64,000 nt of DNA from Halomicrobium katesii DSM 19301 (GTDB taxonomy: Archaea > Halobacteriota > Halobacteria > Halobacteriales > Haloarculaceae): NCBI RefSeq assembly GCF_000379085.1, contig NZ_KB905378.1, positions 2,113,699 through 2,177,698 on the forward strand, given 5' to 3'. The notes beneath the pieces are model-generated. The model did no database searches and was not told the DNA's origin. It saw nothing but the letters and a program-made list of their open reading frames with translations. Position numbers and translations under genes: made by a program. Positions 25,950 to 33,582 of this stretch are shown one piece after another; positions within the stretch are counted from its first letter, which is position 1, and each line of letters starts with the position of its first letter.

Positions 25950-27710
25950 TCACAGCACGGTCCCGTGTTTCTTCGAGGGGAGGTCCTTCTCCACGTCCTC
26001 GTAGAACGCGAAGCGGGCGGCAAGCTCCGTCCGCAGATCGCTCGGCGGGACGATCTCGTCGATGACGACCTCGCTGGCCATCCGGTGGACGTCGATGTCC
26101 TCGCGGAACTGCTCGCGAAGCTCCGCCTCCCGTCTGGCGCGTTCCTCCTCGTCCTCGATGTCGGCCAGTTCGTTGGCGTAGACGGCGTTGATCGCGGCCT
26201 CCGGTCCCATGATCGCGATCTCGCCCGACGGCAAGGCGAGGGTCGCTTCCGGGTCGTAGGCCGGCCCGGACATCGCGTAGATGCCAGCACCGTAGGCCTT
26301 CCGGGTGATGACACACTGTTTGGGCACCGTCGCCGAGGAGGTCGCGTAGATGAGCTTCTTGCCCGCTTCGAGGATCCCCTCTTTCTCGACCTGCGAGCCG
26401 GCCATGAACCCCGGTGTGTCACAGAGGTACAGCAGCGGGACGTTGTACGCGTCACAGGTCCAGACGAACTCGGCGGCCTTCCGGGCGGCGTCGGGGAAGA
26501 TCGCGCCGGCCCGCTGGCTCGGGTCGTTGGCGACGATCCCGACGGGGCGGCCGTCGATCCGGGCGAACGCCGTGAGCATCTCCTGGCCGTAGCGAGGGCG
26601 CAACTCCAGCAACGAGTCGGCGTCGATCACCCGCTCGACGAGGCGGCGCACGTCGTAGCCCCGGTTGGGTGCCTGCGGAATGACGCCGTCGATCCCCGCT
26701 GGGGACTTGGCGGGCTCGTGGCCGTCGGTCCGTGGCGGGTCTTCGTCGGCGTTGTCCGGCAGGTAGCCGATCAGCTGTGCGACGAGGTCCCGAGCGTGTT
26801 CTTCGTCTTCGGCGACGAGATCGGCGCTCCCGGAGTAGCGTGCGTGGACGTCCGGGCCGCCGAGTTCGTCGAGATCGATCTCCTCGCCGGTCACCATCTC
26901 CACCATTCGGGGGCTGGCGATGGCCATCGCGCTCATCCCTTCGACCATGACCGTGAAGTCGGCGAACACGGGCGTGTAGGCCGCGCCAGCGATACAGGGG
27001 CCGTACAGCACGCAGATCTGTGGGACGCGACCGGAGAGCATCGAGTGGTTGTAGTAGTACTTCCCGATCCCCTCGCGGTTGGCGAAAAAGCCCCGCTGTT
27101 GGTCGATTCGGCCCCCGGACGAGTCCATCAGGTACAACACCGGTCGTCCGGTCGTCAGCGCACGCTGTTGCATCCGGAGGAACTTCTCGACCCCGCGCTC
27201 TGCCATCGACCCGGCCTTGACGGTGAAGTCGTTGGCCATGAAGTGAACCGAGCGGTCCTCGAACTCCGCCGCTCCGGTCAACAGCCCGTCGGCCGGCAGT
27301 CGCCGGTCGGGATCTGCCTCGTCGACGGTGGGAGAATCCGGCGACCAGCTGTCGAAGTTCGCGAACTTGCCGTCTTCGAAGGTCAGATCGCCGAACCACA
27401 GCTCCAGTCGGTCCCGAACGAACAGCTTCCCCTGGTCGGAGAGGCGCTCGCGGTATCGCTCCGGACCGCCGGCCTCGATGTCGGCGATCTCCTCGCGCAG
27501 GCGACGCTCGCGGTCGGTCGGGCCGAGGTCGTCGTCGGCCGTCTCGTCGTCCCCGCTGTCGTCGCCCGACTCGTCGACCCGATGGACCACGCGTGGCTCT
27601 TCGTCGTCACCGACGAAGACGCGGACGGCCTCGCCGACGTGTTCGGCGATGGCAGCGGCAATTGCTGACGCCTCTTCGCGGGTTGCACCGGCGGCGATGC
27701 GCACCTTCAT
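25950..27710 (-). CDS. Acyl-CoA carboxylase carboxyltransferase with fused small-subunit-like N-terminus
   Basis: Transfers CO2 from biotin to acetyl- or propionyl-CoA. Of 586 residues, about 75-586 is a full carboxyltransferase: GRPVLYLMDSSGGRIDQQRG, GYDVRRLVERVIDADSLLEL, NDPSQRAGAIFPDAARKAAEF, CDTPGFMAGSQVEKEG and KAYGAGIYAMSGPAYDP. Residues 1-35 (MKVRIAAGATREEASAIAAA and following) resemble the small acc-operon/epsilon-like subunit that is a separate protein in other carboxylases, joined by an Asp-rich linker (about 40-65). No biotin carboxylase gene is adjacent. Propionyl-CoA carboxylase would suit the methylmalonyl-CoA mutase and epimerase at 49-52 kb. Substrate uncertain. Confidence 0.85.
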   Translation of the reverse strand: MKVRIAAGATREEASAIAAAIAEHVGEAVRVFVGDDEEPRVVHRVDESGDDSGDDETADDDLGPTDRERRLREEIADIEAGGPERYRERLSDQGKLFVRDRLELWFGDLTFEDGKFANFDSWSPDSPTVDEADPDRRLPADGLLTGAAEFEDRSVHFMANDFTVKAGSMAERGVEKFLRMQQRALTTGRPVLYLMDSSGGRIDQQRGFFANREGIGKYYYNHSMLSGRVPQICVLYGPCIAGAAYTPVFADFTVMVEGMSAMAIASPRMVEMVTGEEIDLDELGGPDVHARYSGSADLVAEDEEHARDLVAQLIGYLPDNADEDPPRTDGHEPAKSPAGIDGVIPQAPNRGYDVRRLVERVIDADSLLELRPRYGQEMLTAFARIDGRPVGIVANDPSQRAGAIFPDAARKAAEFVWTCDAYNVPLLYLCDTPGFMAGSQVEKEGILEAGKKLIYATSSATVPKQCVITRKAYGAGIYAMSGPAYDPEATLALPSGEIAIMGPEAAINAVYANELADIEDEEERARREAELREQFREDIDVHRMASEVVIDEIVPPSDLRTELAARFAFYEDVEKDLPSKKHGTVL

Positions 27711-27828
27711 GTCTGTCGCATCACACCGCACTGTTACAAGACTGCCGGCGAGTCCGACCCCGTCGGCGTGGCAAGTGACGCCTCTGGACCGCTCCGAGAT
27801 CCGCAAAACCAGCGTCGATTTCCGCAGA

Positions 27829-28713
27829 CTACTCGTGGCGTTCGTATCGCTCTTCGAGGCGCTCGATCAGCGACGTGTTGCCGAGGTGCAGCGGCGTTCG
27901 GTCGTGGATGTCGTCGATCTCCCGGTCCAGGAGCGACTGCTGTCCGTCCGAGGACTTGCCGCCAGCGCCCTCCACGATGTAGCCCATCGGCTGCCCTTCG
28001 AACTGGAGTCGCAGTTTCCCCGTCGGCCGGTACTCCAGTGCGGGATAGGAGAAGAGCCCCCCGTAGGTGAGGACCTGGCTCACGTCGGCGATCATCGCGC
28101 CGCCGTAGCGGAGCTTGAGCCGTTCCTGGAGCTCCATCGCGTAGTCGGCGAACGCGTCGTTCCAGTTCTCCCGACCGCCCCCGAAGCCATAGACCGTCGG
28201 GTCCGTCGGGACCGACACGTCGTCGTCGACGACGCGAGCGTCGCCGTCGTGGATGATGTACTCGCGGACGCGATCGTTGCGCGCCACGACCATCGAGGTC
28301 GTCGGGCCGTAGATGACGAAGCCGGCGGCCACGAGGTTCCGGCCGATCGTCGGCGGCTGCGTGTCGTAGATGCCGAAGATCGTCCCCATGCCGCTGTTTG
28401 GTTCGAGGTTCGAGGAGCCGTCGAGCGGGTCGACGGCGACGTGGCGGTGGCCCTCGTCGACGGTGACTGACTCGCGTTCCTCGCTGGCGTAGCTCCCGAC
28501 GCCGTCGAGTGCCAGGAGGCGCTCTTCGAGCAGTTCGTCGGCGACCAGGTCGGCCGCGAGCTGGCTCTCGCCGCTCGGGTTCTCCTCGTCGGCGAACTGG
28601 CGCTCCGTCGCGATCGCCTCGCGGATTTCGGTCGCGGCGTCGGCGAACTCGCCGACGATGCGCCCGGTCGTCGTGTCTGTCATGCCCGGGGTGAGGTCGG
28701 TTGATTTACTCAT
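27829..28713 (-). CDS. fbp: Class I-type fructose-1,6-bisphosphatase
   Basis: Hydrolyses fructose-1,6-bisphosphate in gluconeogenesis. The 294-residue protein has the metal and substrate motifs ASEERES, VDPLDGSSNLEPNSGMGTIF, GRENWNDAF and YGGAMIADVSQVL, with LRLQFEGQPMGYIVEGAGG near the end. The ATG at 28713 overlaps the stop of the aldolase gene (TGATG arrangement), so I prefer it over the ATG at 28683. Pairing with aldolase gives two consecutive gluconeogenic steps in one operon. Confidence 0.95.
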   Translation of the reverse strand: MSKSTDLTPGMTDTTTGRIVGEFADAATEIREAIATERQFADEENPSGESQLAADLVADELLEERLLALDGVGSYASEERESVTVDEGHRHVAVDPLDGSSNLEPNSGMGTIFGIYDTQPPTIGRNLVAAGFVIYGPTTSMVVARNDRVREYIIHDGDARVVDDDVSVPTDPTVYGFGGGRENWNDAFADYAMELQERLKLRYGGAMIADVSQVLTYGGLFSYPALEYRPTGKLRLQFEGQPMGYIVEGAGGKSSDGQQSLLDREIDDIHDRTPLHLGNTSLIERLEERYERHE

Positions 28714-29498
28714 TGAAGTGCTGCGTCGACGGATTGCCCGTCGTGGATGACGCGTTCGAGCGCGTCGAGGATCTGATCGGGCTGTTCTCGTTGCCAGACG
28801 TTGCGTCCGACGGCCAGCCCCGCGCCGCCGGCGTCCATGACCGCGCGGACGCTCTGGAGGAACGCCTCGTCGGAGCGTTTCGAACCGCCGCTCATCACGA
28901 CTTTCGTCTTGCCGGCCATCTCGACGGCGTGGGCCATCCCCTCCTTGCTACCGGGGTACTTCACCTTCGTCACGTCCGCGCCCAGTTCCAGTCCGAGCCG
29001 GGCGGCGTACGCGATGACGTCTTCACTGGTGTCGTTTTTGAGCCCCTGTCCGCGCGGGTAGGACCACAGGACGACGGGCATGTCGTACTCGCGGGCTTCC
29101 TCCTGGATCTCGCGGAACTCCTCGACCATCTCGACCTCGTTGTTCGAGCCGGGATAGATCGTAAAGCCGACGGCGTCGGCCTCCAGCTGGGTCGCGGCGT
29201 ACTCGACCGAGCAGTTGACCGACGAGTCGGGTTCGCCCATCCACATGTTCGAGGTGCCGTTGAGCTTCGCGAGCAGCGTCACGTCGTCCTCGTAGGACGG
29301 GTAGTACGCCTCGCCGACTCCCTTCTGCACTGCCAGCGACGTGACGGCGTCGTGAGTCGCGGCCCGAAACACCGACTCGGGATCGGCACTCTCGGGGCGA
29401 CCAGCGAAGTCGACCGGGCCGTGTTCGAGCCCGTGATCGTATGCCAGGATCAGTACGTTGCCGTCGCGCGTAAGCGGAGTCGCGTCGATGGGACGCAT
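28710..29498 (-). CDS. Class I (archaeal DhnA-type) fructose-bisphosphate aldolase
   Basis: Schiff-base aldolase of 262 residues for the interconversion of fructose-1,6-bisphosphate and triose phosphates. Signatures: VLILAYDHGLEHGP, a block with GVGEAYYPSY, VVLWSYPRGQ, ADVTKVKYPGSKEG with the Schiff-base Lys, VVMSGGSK and GGAGLAVGRNVWQR. The DhnA family also includes 2-amino-3,7-dideoxy-heptulosonate synthase of the archaeal aromatic pathway, but the coupled fructose bisphosphatase favours glycolytic/gluconeogenic use. ATATATA at 29523-29529 lies 28 bases before ATG 29498, implying a leaderless message. Confidence 0.92.
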   Translation of the reverse strand: MRPIDATPLTRDGNVLILAYDHGLEHGPVDFAGRPESADPESVFRAATHDAVTSLAVQKGVGEAYYPSYEDDVTLLAKLNGTSNMWMGEPDSSVNCSVEYAATQLEADAVGFTIYPGSNNEVEMVEEFREIQEEAREYDMPVVLWSYPRGQGLKNDTSEDVIAYAARLGLELGADVTKVKYPGSKEGMAHAVEMAGKTKVVMSGGSKRSDEAFLQSVRAVMDAGGAGLAVGRNVWQREQPDQILDALERVIHDGQSVDAALQ

Positions 29499-29522
29499 CA
29501 CCAGCCGATTCACGAGCAGGCC

Positions 29523-29529
29523 ATATATA
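29523..29529 (-). promoter_or_regulatory. TATA box of the aldolase-bisphosphatase operon
   Basis: ATATATA centred 28 bases upstream of the aldolase ATG at 29498. In haloarchaea this spacing puts transcription start at the start codon, so translation would be leaderless. Confidence 0.7.
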
Positions 29530-29627
29530 CATTGTTCTTGACATTTACTACGATCTGAGTTAATGTTCTCAAGACGCGGCCCCAATTGCCGCTTTTCGGG
29601 GGGCCGTGTGGCGTGTCACGCGGCACC

Positions 29628-29634
29628 ATATTTA
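29628..29634 (+). promoter_or_regulatory. TATA box of the 3-hydroxyacyl-CoA dehydrogenase gene
   Basis: ATATTTA centred 30 bases upstream of the ATG at 29661, divergent from the aldolase promoter about 100 bases away. Spacing fits a leaderless message. Confidence 0.65.
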
Positions 29635-29660
29635 CCACGATAGCGGTCGAACCGTCGCGC

Positions 29661-30521
29661 ATGTCCGATATCGGAGAGATCGAGACGGTCGCCGTCGTCG
29701 GGGCTGGCACGATGGGAAGCGGCATCGCACAGGTGGCTGCGACCCACGGCTACGATGTCGTGATGCGCGACATCGCCGAGGATCTGGTCACTGAGGGGTT
29801 CGAGGCGATCGACGACAGCCTCTCGCGCCTCGTCGCGAAGGACACGCTCACCGAGTCCGAGAGCACCGCAGCTCGCGAGCGGATCACCGGCACGACCGAC
29901 CTCGACGACCTCGCCGACGCGGATCTCGTCGTCGAGGCGGTCGTCGAAGACGTAGAAGTAAAACGGTCGGTCTTCTCCGACCTCGACGAGGTGTGTCGCT
30001 CCGGGGTCGTGCTCGCGACCAACACCAGCACGATCTCGATCACGACCATCGCGAGCGCGACGACGCGCCCCGAACACGTCGTCGGCCTCCACTTCATGAA
30101 CCCCGTGCCACTGATGACGGGGGTCGAGCTCGTCGTCGGCGAGCGCACCGCGGAGGCGACGGTCGAAGCCGCTCACGACTTCGCCGCCTCCCTGGACAAG
30201 GAGACCTGGGAGTCCGACGACAAACCCGGCTTCGTCACCAACCGGATCCTGATGCCGTGGCTCAACGAGGGCATCCGGGCGTACGACGAGGGCGTCGCCA
30301 CCAAGGACGACATCGACCGCGGGATGAAACTCGGGACGAACGTGCCCATGGGCCCGCTGGAGCTGGCCGACCACATCGGGCTGGACGTGGTGCTGGACGC
30401 CACCGAGACGCTACACGAGCAACTGGGTGATCGGTACCAGCCCGCCTATCTCCTCCGCCGGAAAGTCGAGGCCGGCGATCTGGGCAAAAAGAGCGGGAAC
30501 GGGTTCTACGAGTACGAGTGA
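29661..30521 (+). CDS. 3-hydroxyacyl-CoA dehydrogenase
   Basis: NAD-dependent oxidation of 3-hydroxyacyl-CoA in beta-oxidation, or the reverse reaction in polyester metabolism. The 286-residue single-function form has VAVVGAGTMGSGIAQVAA (Rossmann), ATNTSTISIT, HFMNPVPLM with the catalytic His, FVTNRILMPWLNEGI and GPLELADHIGLD. ATG at 29661 starts the NAD-binding strand after a few polar residues. A short foldback element begins directly after the stop codon; the TGA stop is also the left copy of its 3-bp flanking repeat. The acyl-CoA dehydrogenase 326 bases downstream serves the same pathway. Confidence 0.95.
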   Translation: MSDIGEIETVAVVGAGTMGSGIAQVAATHGYDVVMRDIAEDLVTEGFEAIDDSLSRLVAKDTLTESESTAARERITGTTDLDDLADADLVVEAVVEDVEVKRSVFSDLDEVCRSGVVLATNTSTISITTIASATTRPEHVVGLHFMNPVPLMTGVELVVGERTAEATVEAAHDFAASLDKETWESDDKPGFVTNRILMPWLNEGIRAYDEGVATKDDIDRGMKLGTNVPMGPLELADHIGLDVVLDATETLHEQLGDRYQPAYLLRRKVEAGDLGKKSGNGFYEYE

Positions 30522-30589
30522 TACTGCTGGCCGTCACTTGCAAGATATTCGCGACCACGGGATCGCGAAATGCTGTACAGCCGGCAGTA
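30522..30589 (+). mobile_element. 68-bp foldback element, family 2, copy 1
   Basis: Ends TACTG/CAGTA with right arm TACAGCCGGCAGTA; flanked by TGA on both sides (30519-30521, which is the stop codon of the preceding gene, and 30590-30592). Interior hairpin TTCGCGA (30548-30554) with TCGCGAA (30563-30569). Homologous along its length to 30742-30818. Confidence 0.72.
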
Positions 30590-30592
30590 TGA

Positions 30593-30672
30593 TACGGACG
30601 GTTGTAGGCGTTTACCCAGTCGACCGCACGACGGCGTGCGGTCGATCTGGTAAAGACCTACAACTTTCCGTA
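30593..30672 (+). mobile_element. 80-bp foldback element, family 1, copy C
   Basis: Same 80-bp sequence as 17279-17358 (one difference) and as 12176-12255 in reverse. It abuts the family 2 element, sharing the TGA at 30590-30592, and has TGA again at 30673-30675. Arms are about 38 bases around a four-base centre (ACGG). Confidence 0.78.
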
Positions 30673-30741
30673 TGAGAGGGACCGTCTCCCCGGTCGGCCA
30701 GAGCGATCTCCGCGAACGGTGCCGCCGCTGGGCAACACTGA

Positions 30742-30818
30742 TACTGCCGGCTGTAACGTCGTGAAGATCTTCGCCACCCGGGGTGGCGAAATCGTTCACA
30801 GATTTACAGCCGGTAGTA
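30742..30818 (+). mobile_element. 77-bp foldback element, family 2, copy 2
   Basis: Ends TACTGCCGGCTGTA and TACAGCCGGTAGTA, flanked by TGA at 30739-30741 and 30819-30821. Interior hairpin TTCGCCAC (30770-30777) with GTGGCGAA (30783-30790). Its right end is 26 bases before the ATG of the acyl-CoA dehydrogenase, so it occupies the place where the promoter should be. Confidence 0.72.
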
Positions 30819-30847
30819 TGAAGCACCGAGGCTCGCAACATCGGTGT

Positions 30848-32017
30848 ATGGACTTCGCCCCCACCCAGGAGCAGCGCCAGATCCGGGAGATGGTCGCCGA
30901 GTTCGTCGACGAGGAGGTCGTCCCGCGGGCCGCCGAGATCGACGAGACCGACGAGTTCCCGCAGGATCTCGTCGACCAGATGGCGGAGCTCGGTCTGATG
31001 GGGATGCCGATTCCCGAGGAGCACGGCGGCGCTGGCCTCGACTACCACGCCTACGCGATGGCCCTCGAAGAGATCGCTCGGGGCAGCGGCGGGCTGGGAA
31101 CCGTCGTCGCGGCCCACATCTCGCTGGCCTGCAACATGATCTACGAGTTCGGCGACGAGGCCCAGAAAGAGGCGTACCTCACGCCGCTCGCGGAAGGCGA
31201 GGAGATCGGCGCGTTCGCGCTGTCGGAGGCCGGTGCCGGCAGCGACGTGCCGGCCATGGAGACGACGGCGAAGCCGGTCGGCGGCGATCCACACGAGGGA
31301 GGGGAACCCGACGAGTACGTCGTCGACGGCGGCAAGCTGTGGATCTCGAACGGCTCCGTCGCAGATACGGTCGTGCTCTTCGCCAAGACCGACCCGGAAG
31401 CGGGCAACAAGGGAATCTCGTCGTTCGTCGTCCGGCCCGAAGAGGACGACGGGTTCCACGTCGAGGGCACCGAACACAAGCTCGGCGACAAGGGCTGTCC
31501 GACGGCGGAACTGCGGTTCGACGAGATGCACCTGCCCGCAGACCGGCGGCTGGGCGAGGCGGGACGCGGGTTCGTCCACGCGCTGAAGACGCTCAACGGC
31601 GGCCGGATCACGATCGCCGCCCGCGGCGTCGGGATCGCCCAGGCGGCACTGGACGAGGCGCTCGACTATGCCGGCGAGCGCGAGCAGTTCGACCAGCCCA
31701 TCGGCGACTTCCAGGCGATCCAGCACAAGCTCGCGGACATGGACACGAAGACCGAGGCCGCCCGGATGCTGATGCACAAGGCCGCGGACAAGAAGATCCG
31801 CGGCGAGAACTTCGTCAAGGAGGCCGCACAGGCGAAACTGTACGCGTCGGAGGTCTCGCGCGAGGTCGCCAACGAGGGCATCCAGATCCACGGCGGCTAC
31901 GGCTACACGAAGGACTTCCCGGTCGAGCGGTTCTACCGCGACGCGAAGCTCAACGAGATCTACGAGGGGACCAGCGAAGTGCTGCGCAACACGATCGCCG
32001 ACCAGTTGCTCGACTAA
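30848..32017 (+). CDS. Acyl-CoA dehydrogenase
   Basis: FAD enzyme making the first double bond in acyl-CoA oxidation, with electrons passed to an electron-transfer flavoprotein. The 389-residue protein has IGAFALSEAGAGSD, GGKLWISNGSVAD, NGGRITIAARGVGIAQAAL, REQFDQPIGDFQAIQHKLAD and YGYTKDFPVERFYRDAKLNEIYEGTSEV; the Glu in YEGTSEV is the usual catalytic base of short/medium-chain types. ATG at 30848 is right for the family. A foldback element ends just upstream. Stop overlaps the convergent small gene by four bases (CTAA). Confidence 0.95.
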   Translation: MDFAPTQEQRQIREMVAEFVDEEVVPRAAEIDETDEFPQDLVDQMAELGLMGMPIPEEHGGAGLDYHAYAMALEEIARGSGGLGTVVAAHISLACNMIYEFGDEAQKEAYLTPLAEGEEIGAFALSEAGAGSDVPAMETTAKPVGGDPHEGGEPDEYVVDGGKLWISNGSVADTVVLFAKTDPEAGNKGISSFVVRPEEDDGFHVEGTEHKLGDKGCPTAELRFDEMHLPADRRLGEAGRGFVHALKTLNGGRITIAARGVGIAQAALDEALDYAGEREQFDQPIGDFQAIQHKLADMDTKTEAARMLMHKAADKKIRGENFVKEAAQAKLYASEVSREVANEGIQIHGGYGYTKDFPVERFYRDAKLNEIYEGTSEVLRNTIADQLLD

Positions 32018-32268
32018 GGGAACGAGAGCAGTCCCTCGACGACGACGGCCCGCGTGAAGTAGAACGGCTTCCCCTCTGTCTGGTGTCGGTTGGCGCTGAT
32101 CGTCCCGAGACCGAGGAGGAGCGCAGCGCCGACGAGCGCGGCGGTCGCGCCGACTGCTTCGGACGACAGACCGCCAGCGGTACCGAAGGCGAACACCGCG
32201 AGCGTCCCGAGGGCGGCAAACGGGAGCGCGTCGAGACTCGCGTAGAGGGCGGAGCGAGACAGAGTCAT
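32014..32268 (-). CDS. Small two- to three-helix membrane protein
   Basis: An 84-residue hydrophobic protein (MTLSRSALYASLDALPFAAL and following) with two long membrane segments, then a polar stretch with NRHQTEGKPFYFTRA and a short hydrophobic tail. No recognised family. Converges on the acyl-CoA dehydrogenase gene with a four-base overlap and precedes nothing obvious. Real on the basis of composition and position; function unknown. Confidence 0.6.
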   Translation of the reverse strand: MTLSRSALYASLDALPFAALGTLAVFAFGTAGGLSSEAVGATAALVGAALLLGLGTISANRHQTEGKPFYFTRAVVVEGLLSFP

Positions 32269-32325
32269 GTGGCGACCATCGGCCACCCGTCAGATAGAAA
32301 TTGTCCTTGACAGAGGCGGGCGGTC

Positions 32326-32613
32326 TCACCCGTCCGTCTCGCCCAGTTGCCCGCGTATCCACTCGAACTGCTCGCGAAGCCTGTTCTCGCCCGCCTCGGT
32401 CAGCGAGTACTCGTCGGCGATCCCTTCGGTTTCCTTCTGGAGGAATCCACTGTCGACCATCGCCGAGAGGCCGCCGTAGAAGCTCTTTGGGTCGATCCGC
32501 TCGTCGTAGTGTCGTTCCAGTCGCGTCTTGAGCGTCTGGCCGTTCAGTCCGTCTTCGCCGGCGAGGATGATACAGATGTCCCGGCGGCGACCGCTCTGGA
32601 GCCACTTCGTCAT
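32326..32613 (-). CDS. PadR-like winged-helix transcriptional regulator
   Basis: A 95-residue DNA-binding protein: MTKWLQSGRRRDICIILAGE opens the first helix, followed by a winged helix with GQTLKTRLERHYDERIDPKSFYGGLSAMVDSGFLQKE and a wing YSLTEAGENRLREQFEWI. The YGGL...GFL..E..G...YSLTEAG pattern is PadR-like. It is a single-domain form with a short carboxyl helix; no ligand domain. Target unknown; could be a local regulator of the neighbouring small membrane gene. Confidence 0.8.
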   Translation of the reverse strand: MTKWLQSGRRRDICIILAGEDGLNGQTLKTRLERHYDERIDPKSFYGGLSAMVDSGFLQKETEGIADEYSLTEAGENRLREQFEWIRGQLGETDG

Positions 32614-33040
32614 GGGTTCACCGAGGCACGGGCGACACTCGACTGTTGCCTTTCTCGGCCGCGGACCGACACGAGTACGTCCCCAGCGCCTCTCGGCGCT
32701 GTGGGTCCGTCCCGTTCAGTCGCGTCGGCTCGGCGACGAACACGAGGCCGACCCGTTCGAGCCCCCGCTCGTGAGTGCGATTCCAGCGCTGACAGAGGAA
32801 GCCCGCGAGCGCTGCCCGGCGCGGTTCGGTGTCTCCGCTCCGGAGTCGGAGCAGGGTACTTTCGCCAGCGCGCGCGTGTCGACGCGAAATCGCCGCTCGA
32901 ACCACTGTCTGGCGTCGCTGCTGGCACGAGCGACGAGGCGAACGCTCACGGGCGGTGGCTCGGCGCTCTGGCCCACAAGCGTTCCGTTCTGGCACGCACC
33001 GACCGATAGTTTCGACTACCCCTCGTCCCTAGGGCCGACG
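32614..33040. other. 427-base stretch without convincing gene
   Basis: Open frames run through this stretch on both strands but their translations are rich in Arg, Cys and Trp and poor in Asp/Glu, unlike genuine proteins here. Several short inverted sequences are present (for example tccgctccggagtcggagca near 32840). It may be a decayed gene or repeat remnant; I could not identify a parent. Confidence 0.45.
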
Positions 33041-33316
33041 ATGACAGACGACGTGGCCGAAGCCGACGGGATCACGGCACGGTATCGCGAGACCGACACC
33101 GAGCGCGTCCTCGAATACGATCGCGACGGGCGGACGGCCGCGATCGCGCAGAACACTGATGGGTACGCCATGCTCAAGGTCAGACCGACCGCCGACGGCG
33201 ACGAACTCGAACGCTACTACGGCTTCGACATGGCGCTGGACCACGCCGCCGAACTCCTCGGCGTCGGTCCCCACGACCTCCCGGTACCGGATGCAGCCGC
33301 CGACATGGGGATGTGA
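33041..33316 (+). CDS. Small conserved acidic protein, function unknown
   Basis: A 91-residue acidic soluble protein (MTDDVAEADGITARYRETDT and following) with an alternating beta pattern: VLEYDRDGRTAAIAQNT, GYAMLKVRPTADG, ERYYGFDMALDHAAELLG, ending in a Pro/Asp-rich tail. No known motif. It ends 17 bases before the stop of the small convergent membrane-protein gene. Codon use is normal for the window. Confidence 0.6.
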   Translation: MTDDVAEADGITARYRETDTERVLEYDRDGRTAAIAQNTDGYAMLKVRPTADGDELERYYGFDMALDHAAELLGVGPHDLPVPDAAADMGM

Positions 33317-33333
33317 ACGTCACGACGCCGAGA

Positions 33334-33462
33334 TCACGACAGCAGCGCGTACGGCACGACGAACAGCAACAGAAAGACGACCAGTAGCACGAGCCCGTAG
33401 CTGATCGTCGTCGCGACGGCTGCGAGCCAGGGCGGTTCATCGAACCGATCGAGTGCGTCCAT
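33334..33462 (-). CDS. 42-residue single-pass membrane microprotein
   Basis: A short gene, ATG at 33462: MDALDRFDEPPWLAAVATTI then one long hydrophobic helix rich in Leu/Val/Phe (about residues 20-41) ending PYALLS. The acidic head followed by a membrane anchor matches a class of tiny haloarchaeal membrane proteins. It lies between an unknown gene and the proteasome-activating nucleotidase gene on the same strand as the latter, 120 bases downstream of it. Function unknown. Confidence 0.6.
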   Translation of the reverse strand: MDALDRFDEPPWLAAVATTISYGLVLLVVFLLLFVVPYALLS

Positions 33463-33582
33463 ACGGCTCCGTTGACACCGAGCGAGCAAAGACGTTCCGG
33501 CGAACTCACCTCACCGGCTGGAACGTCGCGACGAGTCTCGCCGCTCGGTGGCGACTCGCTCCGAAGGCGAACGTCAGCAGAA

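Noticed and set aside
32347-33009. Overlapping open frames on both strands between the PadR-like gene and the gene at 33041
   Set aside because: Arg-rich, low acidic content, no domain; could be a remnant but not supportable as a gene.
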